A DNA stretch of 64,000 nucleotides from Halarcobacter mediterraneus (GCF_004116625.1 NZ_NXIE01000001.1:744001-808000); one strand, 5' to 3'; shown: positions 27,387 to 37,666, counted from the first letter of the stretch. Made by a program: numbers and translations. The notes: generated from the letters alone by a model not told the origin.

Positions 27387-27425
27387 TTGACATACAAAAG
27401 TTTAAATGATATACTTCGGATATAC
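27387..27425 (+). promoter_or_regulatory. mazEF promoter with overlapping direct repeat
   Basis: TTGACA (27387-27392), a 17-base spacer and TATACT (27410-27415) make a near-consensus sigma-70 promoter, rare for this window. Two copies of GATATAC (27408-27414 and 27419-27425, 11-bp period) overlap the -10 and start region, a fitting place for MazE autoregulation. Confidence 0.7.
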
Positions 27426-27438
27426 ATAAAGGAGTAAA

Positions 27439-27684
27439 ATGACTGCTAAAATATCAAGATGGGGAAATTCACAAGGACTTAGAGTTCCTAAAGATGTCAT
27501 GGAAAGTTTACAATTACATATTGGAGATAATGTAAATATTACAATAATAGATGGCAAAGCGATTATTGAGCCTATAAGACAAGATATTCCAGAATTTAAT
27601 TTAAATGAACTAGTATCTAAAATACCGCAAGACTATAAAGCAAATGAAGAGTTTGATACAACAATAGGAAAAGAGGAATGGTAG
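27439..27684 (+). CDS. mazE: MazE-like antitoxin (AbrB-type DNA-binding domain)
   Basis: The 81-aa protein has the SpoVT/AbrB swapped-hairpin N-terminus KISRWGNSQGLRVPKDVMES followed by LQLHIGDNVNITIIDGKAII, as in MazE/ChpAI/PemI antitoxins, and an acidic, flexible C-terminus (PQDYKANEEFDTT) that would wrap the toxin. It overlaps the toxin gene by 7 bp. AAAGGAG ribosome-binding site; strong promoter with a direct repeat upstream. Lies at the left edge of the mobile island. Confidence 0.92.
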   Translation: MTAKISRWGNSQGLRVPKDVMESLQLHIGDNVNITIIDGKAIIEPIRQDIPEFNLNELVSKIPQDYKANEEFDTTIGKEEW

Positions 27685-28013
27685 AAAATTATATTCCTAA
27701 AAAAGGAGATTTAGTAATACTTACTTTTGATCCACAAGCTGGACATGAACAAAAAGGTCGAAGACCAGCACTAATTATTAGTAATGAAGCTTTTAATAAA
27801 GCCTTAGGATTAGCTATAGCTTGTCCTATAACAAATACGAATAGAGACTTCCCTTTTCATGTAAAACTTGAAAGTGAAGACCTAACAGGGTTTATAATGA
27901 CAGAACAAATTAAATCAATAGATTTCAATGCTAGAAAAGTAAAATTTGTAGAAAAAGTAGATGATAATATATTAAACCAAGTTCTTGGGATTACAAAGAG
28001 TATTATATTCTAA
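27678..28013 (+). CDS. mazF: MazF/ChpB-family endoribonuclease toxin
   Basis: The 111-aa protein has the MazF/PemK core: PKKGDLVILTFDPQAGHEQK then GRRPALIISNEAFN, the Arg-rich active-site loop, ACPITNTNRDFPFHVKL, and TEQIKSIDFNARKVKFV (the conserved T-E-Q-x-K/R-S-[IL]-D segment). It is predicted to cut mRNA sequence-specifically; the site is unknown. Cotranslated with mazE. Frame and key residues look intact. Confidence 0.93.
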   Translation: MVENYIPKKGDLVILTFDPQAGHEQKGRRPALIISNEAFNKALGLAIACPITNTNRDFPFHVKLESEDLTGFIMTEQIKSIDFNARKVKFVEKVDDNILNQVLGITKSIIF

Positions 28014-28056
28014 AAAACTATATATTCTTAGTTATCGTTATCACCTCGTATCTACA

Positions 28057-28065
28057 TGCTATAAT
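28057..28065 (+). promoter_or_regulatory. Extended -10 promoter in the IS110 left end
   Basis: TGCTATAAT is a perfect extended -10 (TGnTATAAT). It would start a transcript near 28072 that covers the structured leader ahead of the IS110 ORF. Confidence 0.6.
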
Positions 28066-28071
28066 AAGAAC

Positions 28072-28270
28072 CAAGAGTTCATTAGAGTTAATATATCGGA
28101 ATAGTCGCCAAAGCGGTTAAATAAACTTAAATAAATTAACTAGCTTGAGGGTCAGTCAGATAATTACACTTTAAACTTGAGTGGCGACAAGATCAATAAA
28201 TTTATTAGATCGTATTACACGAGATAAGGTTATGTGTAACAAATTAATCAGCTAGGAGTTAACTCCTAAA
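28072..28270 (+). ncRNA. Candidate IS110 bridge RNA (structured left-end noncoding region)
   Basis: The approximately 277 bases before the IS110 ORF contain no gene. IS110-group elements are known to encode a bridge RNA in a long noncoding end. Structure seen: GTCGCCA (28104-28110) pairs with TGGCGAC (28182-28188), closing a domain of about 85 nt; inside, GTTAA/TTAAC (28115-28119, 28136-28140) pairs; then TTACAC/GTGTAA (28215-28220, 28234-28239) closes a hairpin with inner ATAA/TTAT; and TAGGAGTTAACTCCTA (28253-28268) is a perfect palindrome. Guide loops could not be assigned because the right end of the element is gone. Boundaries are approximate. Confidence 0.55.
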
Positions 28271-28290
28271 TATAAATATTGGAGGTTCAG

Positions 28291-28815
28291 ATGATTAATT
28301 GTATCGGTTTAGATATTAGTAAAAAATTAATTGCTGTACATATCCCCATCAATAAAACTAATATTGAGATTGAAAATAATTTAAAAGGGATAAAAGGTTT
28401 ATACTCAAAGCTAAATAAACTTTATAAAAAAAGTATCAATAATTTAGTTTATATCTTTGAGCCTACAGGTAACTACTCTTTTGCTCTAACAAAATTTTGC
28501 AATGAAAAAAAAATCAAATGTTTTATGATAAACCCTAAACAATTTTTAAACTTTTCAAAGGCTTTAGGACAAAGAAATAAAACAAATTTAATAGATGCAT
28601 AGGTTTTATCACAAGCTATCCATTTAGCTAAAAAAGATGAGATTAAAGTACCATATATTGATACAATAGTAGAAGAATTAAAAGAGCTAATCTCTTATTA
28701 TAAATTTACTTCTAAAAACACCTCAAAGCTAATTAGCCAACTAGAAGCTATAAGTATAAAAGATGGTAGTAAATATATGATAAATGATTTAAAAAAGTCT
28801 ATTAAAGTATCAAAT
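28291..28815 (+). pseudogene. IS110-family transposase remnant (nonsense codon, 3' truncated)
   Basis: The DEDD (RuvC-like) domain is visible: CIGLDISKKLIAVHIP (first Asp), VYIFEPTGNYSFALTKF (Glu), then KTNLIDA at the usual KTDxxDA place. Two defects are direct: the third catalytic Asp is Asn, and the codon after DA is TAG (28600-28602). The frame reopens as VLSQAIHLAKKDEIKVPYID and fades out near 28815, well before the C-terminal Transposase_20 domain with the catalytic Ser. The ATG at 28291 behind TTGGAGG is the natural start. The element is inactive and its right end is missing. Confidence 0.85.
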
Positions 28816-28868
28816 GTCAAGTGCAAACCAAAAATGCACCAAAATGCAGTGCAAAAGTGCACCACTTA
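28816..28868. repeat. TGCAC-rich short repeat at the IS110 / Cap4 junction
   Basis: Three imperfect copies of an 11-12 base unit (AAAATGCACC, AAAATGCAGTGC, AAAAGTGCACC) with TGCAC/GTGCA complementarity occupy the joint between the IS110 fragment and the DUF4297-like fragment. Possibly a scar of the deletion that removed the right end of the element. Confidence 0.4.
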
Positions 28869-29091
28869 GTAACACCTATTTTCTGTTGACAGATCACTAT
28901 GCTTTTTAATAATTCTGTGTCATCTAAATAACAAAATAAAAAATCTTCATGGTGTTCTAAACATATAAAGTATTTACTATCTTTTATATCTTCATATTTT
29001 CTAAAAATATATATAATGCACAATGTTTTTGAAGTTCATAACCACTAGAACCATCAACACCAGCATTAGAATAAGGTTTTTTCTTACTCAT
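28848..29091 (-). pseudogene. 5' fragment of a DUF4297/Cap4-like dsDNA nuclease gene
   Basis: From an ATG at 29091 the frame reads NAGVDGSSGYELQKHCALYI and stops at KI*; one base shift gives YEDIKDSKYFICLEHHEDFL, FCYLDDTELLKSI and QQKIGVTKW. The arrangement (SSGYExQ, LEHHEDFLF, QxK...KW) resembles the N-terminal nuclease domain of DUF4297/Cap4 proteins, which are effectors of CBASS and related anti-phage systems. The frameshift lies near 29000 and the downstream part is replaced by the IS110 junction. Only about 80 residues remain. The family call is from pattern memory. Confidence 0.55.
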
Positions 29092-29198
29092 ATTGAATAA
29101 CTTTGATAAAAACTATTAAATTTAAAAGTGATTTTTTTAAGCATTTTATAACCTATTAATTTTATTTTAACTATTGATATTTAAAGTTTATTCTGTAC

Positions 29199-29267
29199 AC
29201 ACAACGTTTAAAATGAGCTAATAAATTGCCCGCAGGGTAATTTATTGGCTCCTCTGATTTGTTATAT
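29199..29267 (-). repeat. attC: Integron attC site of the acetyltransferase cassette
   Basis: On the minus strand, directly at the stop codon of the acetyltransferase gene, R'' is ATATAAC (the TAA stop lies inside it), then GAGCCAATAAATT pairs with AATTTATTAGCTC with one mismatch over 13 positions, a central CCC/GGG hairpin closes the fold, and the site ends AACG then TTGTGT. This is the palindromic layout of integron attC sites. The recombination point would be between plus-strand 29204 and 29205. Confidence 0.75.
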
Positions 29268-29722
29268 TTTCTTTAATTTCATGTGTATTAAAGGAAATGG
29301 GTTACCTTCTCCATCAAGTACAGAGCGACCTGATTGAACAAATCCCATTCGCTGATAAAACCCAATTGCATTGGGATTTTGTTCGTTTACGTCAACTTTT
29401 GATGCGCCAAGATTCTCAATGGCGTATTTAGTTAACTTTCGACCGATTTTTTGACCGATATAATCTGGATCTACAAATAACATTTCAATTTTCGAATCAG
29501 CAACACCAATAAATGCCAATATCTTATCGTTACTATCTTTAAAACAACGCAAATCAACAGCATCAAAATACTGTTCCAAAATCAGAAGTTTTAACTCTGC
29601 AATTTTTCCCTCTGATAAAAATTTATGTGTTGCTCTAACAGAAGCTTCCCAGACATTGATTAATTCCTGATAATTTTCTTTTGTAACTTTTTGAATATTC
29701 ATGGTTCCTTCTTTAAATATAA
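29205..29722 (-). mobile_element. Integron gene cassette (518 bp)
   Basis: The cassette is bounded by the two G/TT crossover points: between 29722 and 29723 at the attI side (minus strand AATAG, TTATAT) and between 29204 and 29205 at the attC side (AACG, TTGTGT). Circularising it joins AACG to TTATAT and restores an R' of GTTATAT, the exact complement of R'' (ATATAAC). This agreement was not assumed when choosing the ends. The cassette holds one acetyltransferase gene, oriented away from the integrase gene, as in standard integrons. Confidence 0.72.
29262..29702 (-). CDS. GNAT-family N-acetyltransferase, YjaB-like (integron cassette gene)
   Basis: The 146-aa protein fits the GNAT fold: IQKVTKENYQELINVWEASV then ATHKFLSEGKIAEL (close in pattern to E. 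coli YjaB, which has VxATHDFLS), acceptor region DSKIEMLFVDPDYIGQKIGR (the Q/R-x-x-G-x-G/A acetyl-CoA loop) and NEQNPNAIGFYQRMGFVQSG. The substrate is unknown. The gene is more GC-rich than its surroundings, has a GAAGGA ribosome-binding site five bases before ATG, and its stop codon lies within the R'' box of an attC site, which is typical of integron cassettes. Confidence 0.92.
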   Translation of the reverse strand: MNIQKVTKENYQELINVWEASVRATHKFLSEGKIAELKLLILEQYFDAVDLRCFKDSNDKILAFIGVADSKIEMLFVDPDYIGQKIGRKLTKYAIENLGASKVDVNEQNPNAIGFYQRMGFVQSGRSVLDGEGNPFPLIHMKLKKI

Positions 29723-30011
29723 CTATTTATTAGTAATACATTATATATTAATTACCCATAAAATTACTTAATAGGAATACATTTTTAATGTTATGATATT
29801 AAGTTAAATAAAGTCCTATAAATATAGCGATATCAATAAAGTTATAAATAATATATTATAATATATAATATTTTTTATTTTATTTCTTATACTTGGTATA
29901 ATTATTTTCCTTAGATTATTACCAATATGTTTAATATCTTATCAAAATGTTCTGATATTGCTTAAAAACTGTAATAGTTTAACATAATGATAAATATATC
30001 AGGAGTGAGTT
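29723..30011. other. attI: Putative attI and divergent promoters of the integron
   Basis: This 289-base gap separates the divergent cassette gene and integrase gene, where attI and the promoters Pc and PintI lie in known integrons. The core heptamer GTTATAT (minus strand, 29717-29723) is at the cassette joint. A TATAAT (minus strand, 29740-29745) is a candidate Pc -10 driving the cassette. For the integrase, TTGCTT then about 17 bases and AACATA precede a CAGGAGTG ribosome-binding site. No LexA box (CTGT-N8-ACAG) was found. No other gene is visible here. Confidence 0.55.
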
Positions 30012-30996
30012 ATGGGTAAAAAACTACTAGAAATAATGAGAGACAAAATACAATTTAAACACTACAGTATAAAAACAGAGCAAAGCTACATAAGCTGGGC
30101 TAAAAGATATATTATTTACCATAATAAGAAACACCTAAAGAGATGGGAAAATTTGAAATCGAACAATTTCTTACATATCTTGCCACAAAACTAAATGTAT
30201 CTCCTACTACGCAGAACCAAGCATTTAATGCAATATTATTTTTATATGAACAAGTTTTGAATATCTCGTTAAAAGAGCAAAATATTCAAGCTTTAAGAGC
30301 AAAAGAGAGGAAACATATTCCAGTGGTTTTAACTATAGATGAAGTAAAAAATATTATATTAAATATGACGGGTGTTTATCAACTTATAGTTAAACTTATG
30401 TATGGTTGTGGATTAAGAATGAAAGAAGTACAAAATATAAGAATTAAAGATATTGATTTTCTCAAAGAGAGTGCAAGCACAAGGGATATGACAAAATTTA
30501 TATTTGGGATAGTAAATCACTTAAAGATAGGACTTTACCACTTCCTTTAAAAATAAAGGAAGAGTTAAAAGTTCAAGTTGAAAAAGTAAAAGAACTTCAT
30601 AAAAAAGACTTAGAAGATGGATTTGGAAGTGTTTTTATACCTTATGCATTGGAGAGAAAATTTAAAAATGCTAAATATGAAACAAAATGGCAGTATGTAT
30701 TCCCTATGAATAAAATTTCAAAAGACCCCATAACTGGAGAACAAAGACGTCATCATATTTTAGATGTAACTTTAAGTAGAAATATAAAAAATGCAGTTAA
30801 TAAGTGTAATATAGATAAAAGAGTTACATCACATATTTTTAGGCGTTCATATGCAACTCATTTACTCCAAAATGGTACAGATATAAGAAGTATTCAAGAG
30901 CTATTAGGACATAAATCTATTGAAACAACTATGATATATACACACGTGGTAAAAGAGTTAAATAAAAATGAAATAAGAAGTCCATTGGATTTCTAA
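30012..30996 (+). pseudogene. intI: Integron integrase IntI, inactivated by two frameshifts
   Basis: Read with two one-base corrections the product is about 328 aa and follows integron integrases throughout: IQFKHYSIKTEQSYISWAKR, then HP-KEMGKFEIEQFLTYLA, TTQNQAFNAILFLYEQVL, box [20 protein letters not shown], the IntI-specific insert [20 protein letters not shown] with RRHHILD, box [32 protein letters not shown] with the nucleophile Tyr. The insert separates IntI from other tyrosine recombinases. First frameshift: a C missing near 30132-30136 (CACCT for CACCCT). Second: a T missing near 30457-30462. The second His of HxxRH is Arg. CAGGAGTG precedes the ATG. Confidence 0.88.
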
Positions 30997-31035
30997 AATA
31001 ATATTATAAAAGTTTTAAAAAACTCAATGGAATCT

Positions 31036-31060
31036 AAAAGTGATGTTTATAACATCACTT

Positions 31061-31062
<2 letters not shown>
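31036..31062 (-). terminator. guaB terminator
   Basis: AAAAGTGATGTT and AACATCACTTTT form a 12-bp perfect stem with a 3-base loop overlapping the guaB stop codon. Confidence 0.75.
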
Positions 31063-33890
<2,828 letters not shown>

Positions 33891-34003
33891 ATGTCTCTCC
33901 TAGGATTTACAAATATGTAGTATAACGCGCCATTATATATAAAAAATGATTAAAAAAAAGTAAATGAAATTTTAATATTAAAAAAGTATGATTATTTAGA
34001 AAT

Positions 34004-34037
34004 AAAAAAAGGTAAAAGTCATTGACTTTTACCTTTT
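34004..34037 (-). terminator. Terminator of the rpmJ-rplQ operon
   Basis: AAAAGGTAAAAGTC and GACTTTTACCTTTT pair as a 14-bp stem with a 3-base loop downstream of rplQ; on the minus strand T7 follows. Confidence 0.85.
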
Positions 34038-34062
34038 AAGAGTAGTAAATTATTTTTTACTA

Positions 34063-34413
34063 TTATACAAAAGAAATAAATGCCATTTGTGTAGCATCAC
34101 CTCTTCTAATTCTTGTTTTAACAATAGAAGTATATCCACCATTTCTACCTTCGTATTTTGGTGCAATTTCATTGATAAGTTTTTTAGTAGCTTCTTTATC
34201 TTGTAATAAAGCAAATACTGCTCTATGTGTATTAAAGTCTGCATTTCTTGCAGTAGTAACTAATCTTTCAATATATCTTCTTAACTCTTTTGCTTTTGGT
34301 ACAGTTGTTTCAATCTTCTCTCTTTCAATGATAGCAATTGCTAAGTTTTTTAGTAATGCTTTTCTATGAGAAGATGTTCTGTTTAATCTTCTATATCCGT
34401 GCTTATGTCTCAT
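34063..34413 (-). CDS. rplQ: 50S ribosomal protein L17
   Basis: The 116-aa protein is bacterial L17: [20 protein letters not shown] at the start, [37 protein letters not shown], and [20 protein letters not shown] at the end. It is the last gene of the ribosomal block, after rpoA (gap 14 bp), and is followed by a strong terminator. Confidence 0.97.
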   Translation of the reverse strand: MRHKHGYRRLNRTSSHRKALLKNLAIAIIEREKIETTVPKAKELRRYIERLVTTARNADFNTHRAVFALLQDKEATKKLINEIAPKYEGRNGGYTSIVKTRIRRGDATQMAFISFV

Positions 34414-34427
34414 ATCAAACCCTTAAT

Positions 34428-35426
34428 TTATGCTTTAAGTTGCTCTAGCTTTCTTCTTAAAGCTGAGGCAACATTTTCTGGAAGTGTACTATCAATTGGG
34501 AAACCTAAAGATTCTAATTTCTCTGAGATTTCATCAAAAGATTTCTTTCCTAAATTTTTAATGTTTTTAACTTCTACTTCACTCATAAGTACTAATTCAC
34601 CTAAGAATTTTAATCCTGCTCTATCTAAAGAGTTAAATGATCTAGCACTTAAGTTTAAGTCATCGATTTTTACAATTAAATCTTTTAATTCTACTGGTTC
34701 TTCACCAGCATCATTTACAGTTACTTCAGATAAATCAAAAACTTTGTTAAACACTGACATTTGAGAGTACATAACTGATACCGCTTCTTTAAATGCAGTA
34801 ATTGGAGTAATTTGTCCATTTGTTTGTACTGTAAATACAGCTTTTTCAAAGTTAGGGTTATCTTCAACTAACATTTTTTCAATATTATATACAACTTTTT
34901 TTACAGGAGTAAAGAAAGCATCTAATGGAATATATTCTGTTCCAACAATATCTCTAATATCTTCAGAAGGCATATAACCAATACCTCTTTGAATAATTAC
35001 AGAAAATGTTAGATTACAATCAGAGTTAATAGTCGCAAGATGTGCTTCAGGAGAAACAACTTCTACATCAGCATTTCCTAAGTCAGAACCTTTAATTTCT
35101 TTTGGTCCATCAAAAGAGTATTCAACTACAACTTGTTCTTCATCACCATTAATTTTAAATTTAATGTTTTTTAGATTAATTATAAAAATAGCTATATCTT
35201 CAAGCATTCCTCTTAATGAGTCGAACTCATGCGAAGCACCTTCAATTTTAATTGCAATTGGAGCATATCCAACTGAACTAGATAAAAGTAATCTTCTTAA
35301 AGGATGTGCTAAAGTTATTGCAAAACCACTTTCAAATGGATATGCTGATATTTTAGCTTCATTATCGCTAATTGCTTCTATCTCAACTTCTGTTGGTAAA
35401 AACGGTGTGTCTGCAAATTTTTTCAT
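34428..35426 (-). CDS. rpoA: RNA polymerase alpha subunit
   Basis: The 332-aa protein has the N-terminal assembly domain (SGFAITLAHPLRRLLLSSSV, EFDSLRGMLEDIAIFIINLK) and the C-terminal promoter/activator-contact domain (KIDDLNLSARSFNSLDRAGL, ELVLMSEVEVKNIKNLGKKS). Length is typical for Campylobacterota. It is flanked by rpsD and rplQ in the conserved order. Confidence 0.98.
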   Translation of the reverse strand: MKKFADTPFLPTEVEIEAISDNEAKISAYPFESGFAITLAHPLRRLLLSSSVGYAPIAIKIEGASHEFDSLRGMLEDIAIFIINLKNIKFKINGDEEQVVVEYSFDGPKEIKGSDLGNADVEVVSPEAHLATINSDCNLTFSVIIQRGIGYMPSEDIRDIVGTEYIPLDAFFTPVKKVVYNIEKMLVEDNPNFEKAVFTVQTNGQITPITAFKEAVSVMYSQMSVFNKVFDLSEVTVNDAGEEPVELKDLIVKIDDLNLSARSFNSLDRAGLKFLGELVLMSEVEVKNIKNLGKKSFDEISEKLESLGFPIDSTLPENVASALRRKLEQLKA

Positions 35427-35441
35427 AGCTAACCTTATTTA

Positions 35442-36068
35442 TTATTTAGAATATAACTCTACGATTAATCTTTCTTCAACAGGAATAACAACTTCTTCTC
35501 TAGTTGGGATTCTTGTAAAAATTCCGAATACTTTATCTTTATCTACATCAACCCATTCAACCATACCAGTTTGGTTAGTTAATTCTAAAGCTCTTACAAC
35601 TTGTGGATTAGATTTAGATTTTTCTTTAATTTCAATTTTTTGACCTGGTTTTACTACGTATGATGGAATATCAACTTTTTTACCATCAACTAAGATATGC
35701 CCATGAGTTGTAAATTGTCTTGCATTTGCTCTAGTTGTAACAAATCCCATTCTATAAACAACATTGTCTAATCTTTGCTCGATTAATGAAATAAGGTTTG
35801 CCCCTGTATTTCCATCTCTTCTTGCAGCTTCTTTAAAGTATTTTCTAAATTGTTTTTCAGATACACCATAAAGGTATTTTGCTTTTTGTTTTTCTCTTAA
35901 TTGTAAACCATATTCAGAGATTTTTGTTCTTCTTTGTCCATGTTGTCCTGGAGCATATGGTCTTTTTTCTAAAGCAGATTTACCGTTAAGTCTTCTTTCA
36001 CCTTTTAATCCAAGGTCAGCATCTAACCTTCTTTCAATCTTTTCTCTTGGTCCTCTATATCTAGCCAT
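35442..36068 (-). CDS. rpsD: 30S ribosomal protein S4
   Basis: The 208-aa protein begins [20 protein letters not shown] and has the S4 RNA-binding fold in [20 protein letters not shown] and [20 protein letters not shown]. The two Cys zinc-site version is not present (cysteine-free type). It assembles the 16S 5' domain and can repress its own operon in other bacteria. Confidence 0.98.
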   Translation of the reverse strand: MARYRGPREKIERRLDADLGLKGERRLNGKSALEKRPYAPGQHGQRRTKISEYGLQLREKQKAKYLYGVSEKQFRKYFKEAARRDGNTGANLISLIEQRLDNVVYRMGFVTTRANARQFTTHGHILVDGKKVDIPSYVVKPGQKIEIKEKSKSNPQVVRALELTNQTGMVEWVDVDKDKVFGIFTRIPTREEVVIPVEERLIVELYSK

Positions 36069-36078
36069 TAACTACTCC

Positions 36079-36471
36079 TTACACTCTTCTTCTTTTAGGA
36101 GGTCTACAACCATTATGTGGTAATGGTGTAACATCTTTAAACCATTTTACTGTAATACCTTCCATTGCTCCAACAGATTTAACTGCTGTATCTCTACCTG
36201 AACCTGGTCCTTGGATTTTAATACCAACATTTTTGATACCATGTTCCATAGCTTTTGTCATTGCATCTTCAACAGCTTGTTGTGCTGCAAATGGAGTAGA
36301 TTTTTTAGAACCTTTAAAACCTAAGTTTCCTGCACTTGACCATGCAATTGCGTTACCTGCATTGTCTGTAATAGTTACCATTGTGTTATTAAACGTTGCT
36401 GCAATATGTACGATACCGTCAGCAATATTCTTTTTTACTATTTTTTTTCTAGTTACTTTTCTTTTTGCCAT
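36079..36471 (-). CDS. rpsK: 30S ribosomal protein S11
   Basis: This 130-aa protein shows the S11 core: [60 protein letters not shown] and the end [11 protein letters not shown]. Within the rpsM-rpsK-rpsD-rpoA-rplQ order. Confidence 0.98.
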   Translation of the reverse strand: MAKRKVTRKKIVKKNIADGIVHIAATFNNTMVTITDNAGNAIAWSSAGNLGFKGSKKSTPFAAQQAVEDAMTKAMEHGIKNVGIKIQGPGSGRDTAVKSVGAMEGITVKWFKDVTPLPHNGCRPPKRRRV

Positions 36472-36480
36472 TCGTTATCC

Positions 36481-36846
36481 TTATGATCCTGCACCAACAG
36501 TTTTCTTTTTACCTTTTCTTGTTCTAGCATTAGTTTTAGTCTTTTGCCCTCTACAAGGTAAACCTTTTCTGTGTCTTAAACCTCTATATGAACCCAAATC
36601 CATTAAAGATTTAATATCCATTGCAACTTTCTTTCTAAGATCACCCTCAACCATATAGTTTTTTTGGATTTCTTGTCTAATTGATGCTGCTTCATCTTCT
36701 GTTAATTCATGTGCTCTTTTATCATAAGAAACTCCAGTAGCATCTAAGATTAATCTAGAGTTATGTAAACCAATTCCATAGATATACGTTAAAGCATATT
36801 CCATTCTTTTTTTATTTGGTAAATCAACACCTGCAATTCTTGCCAT
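36481..36846 (-). CDS. rpsM: 30S ribosomal protein S13
   Basis: The 121-aa protein starts [20 protein letters not shown], has the helix-two-turn-helix region [17 protein letters not shown] and the basic 16S-binding tail [20 protein letters not shown]. It is directly downstream of rpmJ (gap 2 bp). Confidence 0.98.
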   Translation of the reverse strand: MARIAGVDLPNKKRMEYALTYIYGIGLHNSRLILDATGVSYDKRAHELTEDEAASIRQEIQKNYMVEGDLRKKVAMDIKSLMDLGSYRGLRHRKGLPCRGQKTKTNARTRKGKKKTVGAGS

Positions 36847-36848
36847 GA

Positions 36849-36962
36849 TTATCCTTGTCTCTGTTTATGTTTTTTATTTTCGCAGATCACTCTTACGACA
36901 CCGCCTCTTTTGATAATTTTACATTTATCACACATTTTCTTTACTGAAGCTCTAACTTTCAT
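36849..36962 (-). CDS. rpmJ: 50S ribosomal protein L36
   Basis: The 37-aa protein reads [20 protein letters not shown] and ends [12 protein letters not shown], with the zinc ligands C-x2-C ... C ... H of the Zn-type L36. It is the first gene of this ribosomal block; AAAAAGGA stands before the ATG. Upstream there is no infA, map or secY, which often precede it in related bacteria; instead there is a structured leader of about 270 bases. Confidence 0.96.
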   Translation of the reverse strand: MKVRASVKKMCDKCKIIKRGGVVRVICENKKHKQRQG

Positions 36963-37303
36963 CAGTGAGTCCTTTTTGTGTTTATTCCCACATTCCAACA
37001 GGGAAGAACTACACTTGAAAAAAGCAAACTGCTTTGCTTTTTTGTAGTTCGCCCCGATTTTTTATATTGCATTGCAATAAAAATCGGCCTAGCCAAGCTA
37101 AAACAACCATTGTATCTCAGTTGAGACAAGGGCTATTTGCTTTTTTCTGGTTCTGCCCAACTCTTTATAAAACACAAAAATTTTATAAAAAATTCCTTGA
37201 TGGTTGGAAAAATGGATTCGGATTATAATTAATTTTTGCTTAAATGTAGTTTAATTATACCTTTGTTAATATACTTCATATTAATAAAAGAAAAGAGAAA
37301 CAA
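36963..37303 (-). promoter_or_regulatory. Long hairpin-rich leader of the rpmJ-rplQ operon
   Basis: This 341-base gap between rpmJ and the divergent HIT gene has no credible ORF. On the minus strand it holds two TATAAT-like boxes (about 37222-37227 and 37253-37258) and then five hairpins: 37165-37190 (TTTATAAAA arms), 37110-37128 (TTGT-TCTCA with TGAGA-CAA), 37054-37087 (long CCGATTTTT arm with AAAATCGG), 37006-37050 (GAACTAC plus AAAAAAGCAAA arms; its inner part with T6 looks like a terminator), and 36985-37005 (TTCCC/GGGAA). It may be an attenuator or ribosomal-protein binding leader, or a scar from operon rearrangement. Confidence 0.5.
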
Positions 37304-37666
37304 ATGATATATAAAAATGACTTAATTCATATTAAATTTGAAGAAAATGAAATTCCTTGGTTCATTGTTTTTACCAATGAAAAGAAAAAAGAGTTTTCAC
37401 ATTGTACACAAGAAGAAAAAATGGAAATACTAAGATGTCTTGATATTATTGAAAAACTTATGCTGGAATATTATAATCCAGAAAAAGTAAATATTGCTTC
37501 ATTTGGTAATTATGTTCCACATGTACATTTTCATATAATGGCAAGATTTAAAGAAGATTCTTTTTTCCCAGAATCAATGTGGGGGAAAAAGCAAAGAGAA
37601 TCAAATTTAAAGTTACCATCAAATAAAGAGTTTATTTCTAGTTTAAAAATAAAATTAAACTCTTAA
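37304..37666 (+). CDS. HIT-family nucleotide-binding protein
   Basis: The 120-aa protein has the histidine triad VPHVHFHIMARF (H-x-H-x-H) near residues 89-95 and the usual preceding YNPEKVNIASFGNYV strand, so it is a nucleotide hydrolase or transferase of the HIT superfamily. The exact substrate is unknown. It has its own AAAGAGA-like ribosome-binding region and is divergent from the ribosomal operon. Confidence 0.9.
   Translation: MIYKNDLIHIKFEENEIPWFIVFTNEKKKEFSHCTQEEKMEILRCLDIIEKLMLEYYNPEKVNIASFGNYVPHVHFHIMARFKEDSFFPESMWGKKQRESNLKLPSNKEFISSLKIKLNS

Noticed and set aside
28869-29023. Considering the 68-aa minus-strand frame here as an intact gene
   Set aside because: It is the second frame of the broken Cap4-like gene continued through the IS110 junction; no start signal of its own.
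29955-29990. LexA/SOS box at the integrase promoter
   Set aside because: CTGT-N8 is followed by AACA rather than ACAG; not a match to the consensus.
36233-36658. Long open frame on the plus strand across rpsK/rpsM
   Set aside because: It is the antisense shadow of conserved ribosomal genes and has no coding features of its own.
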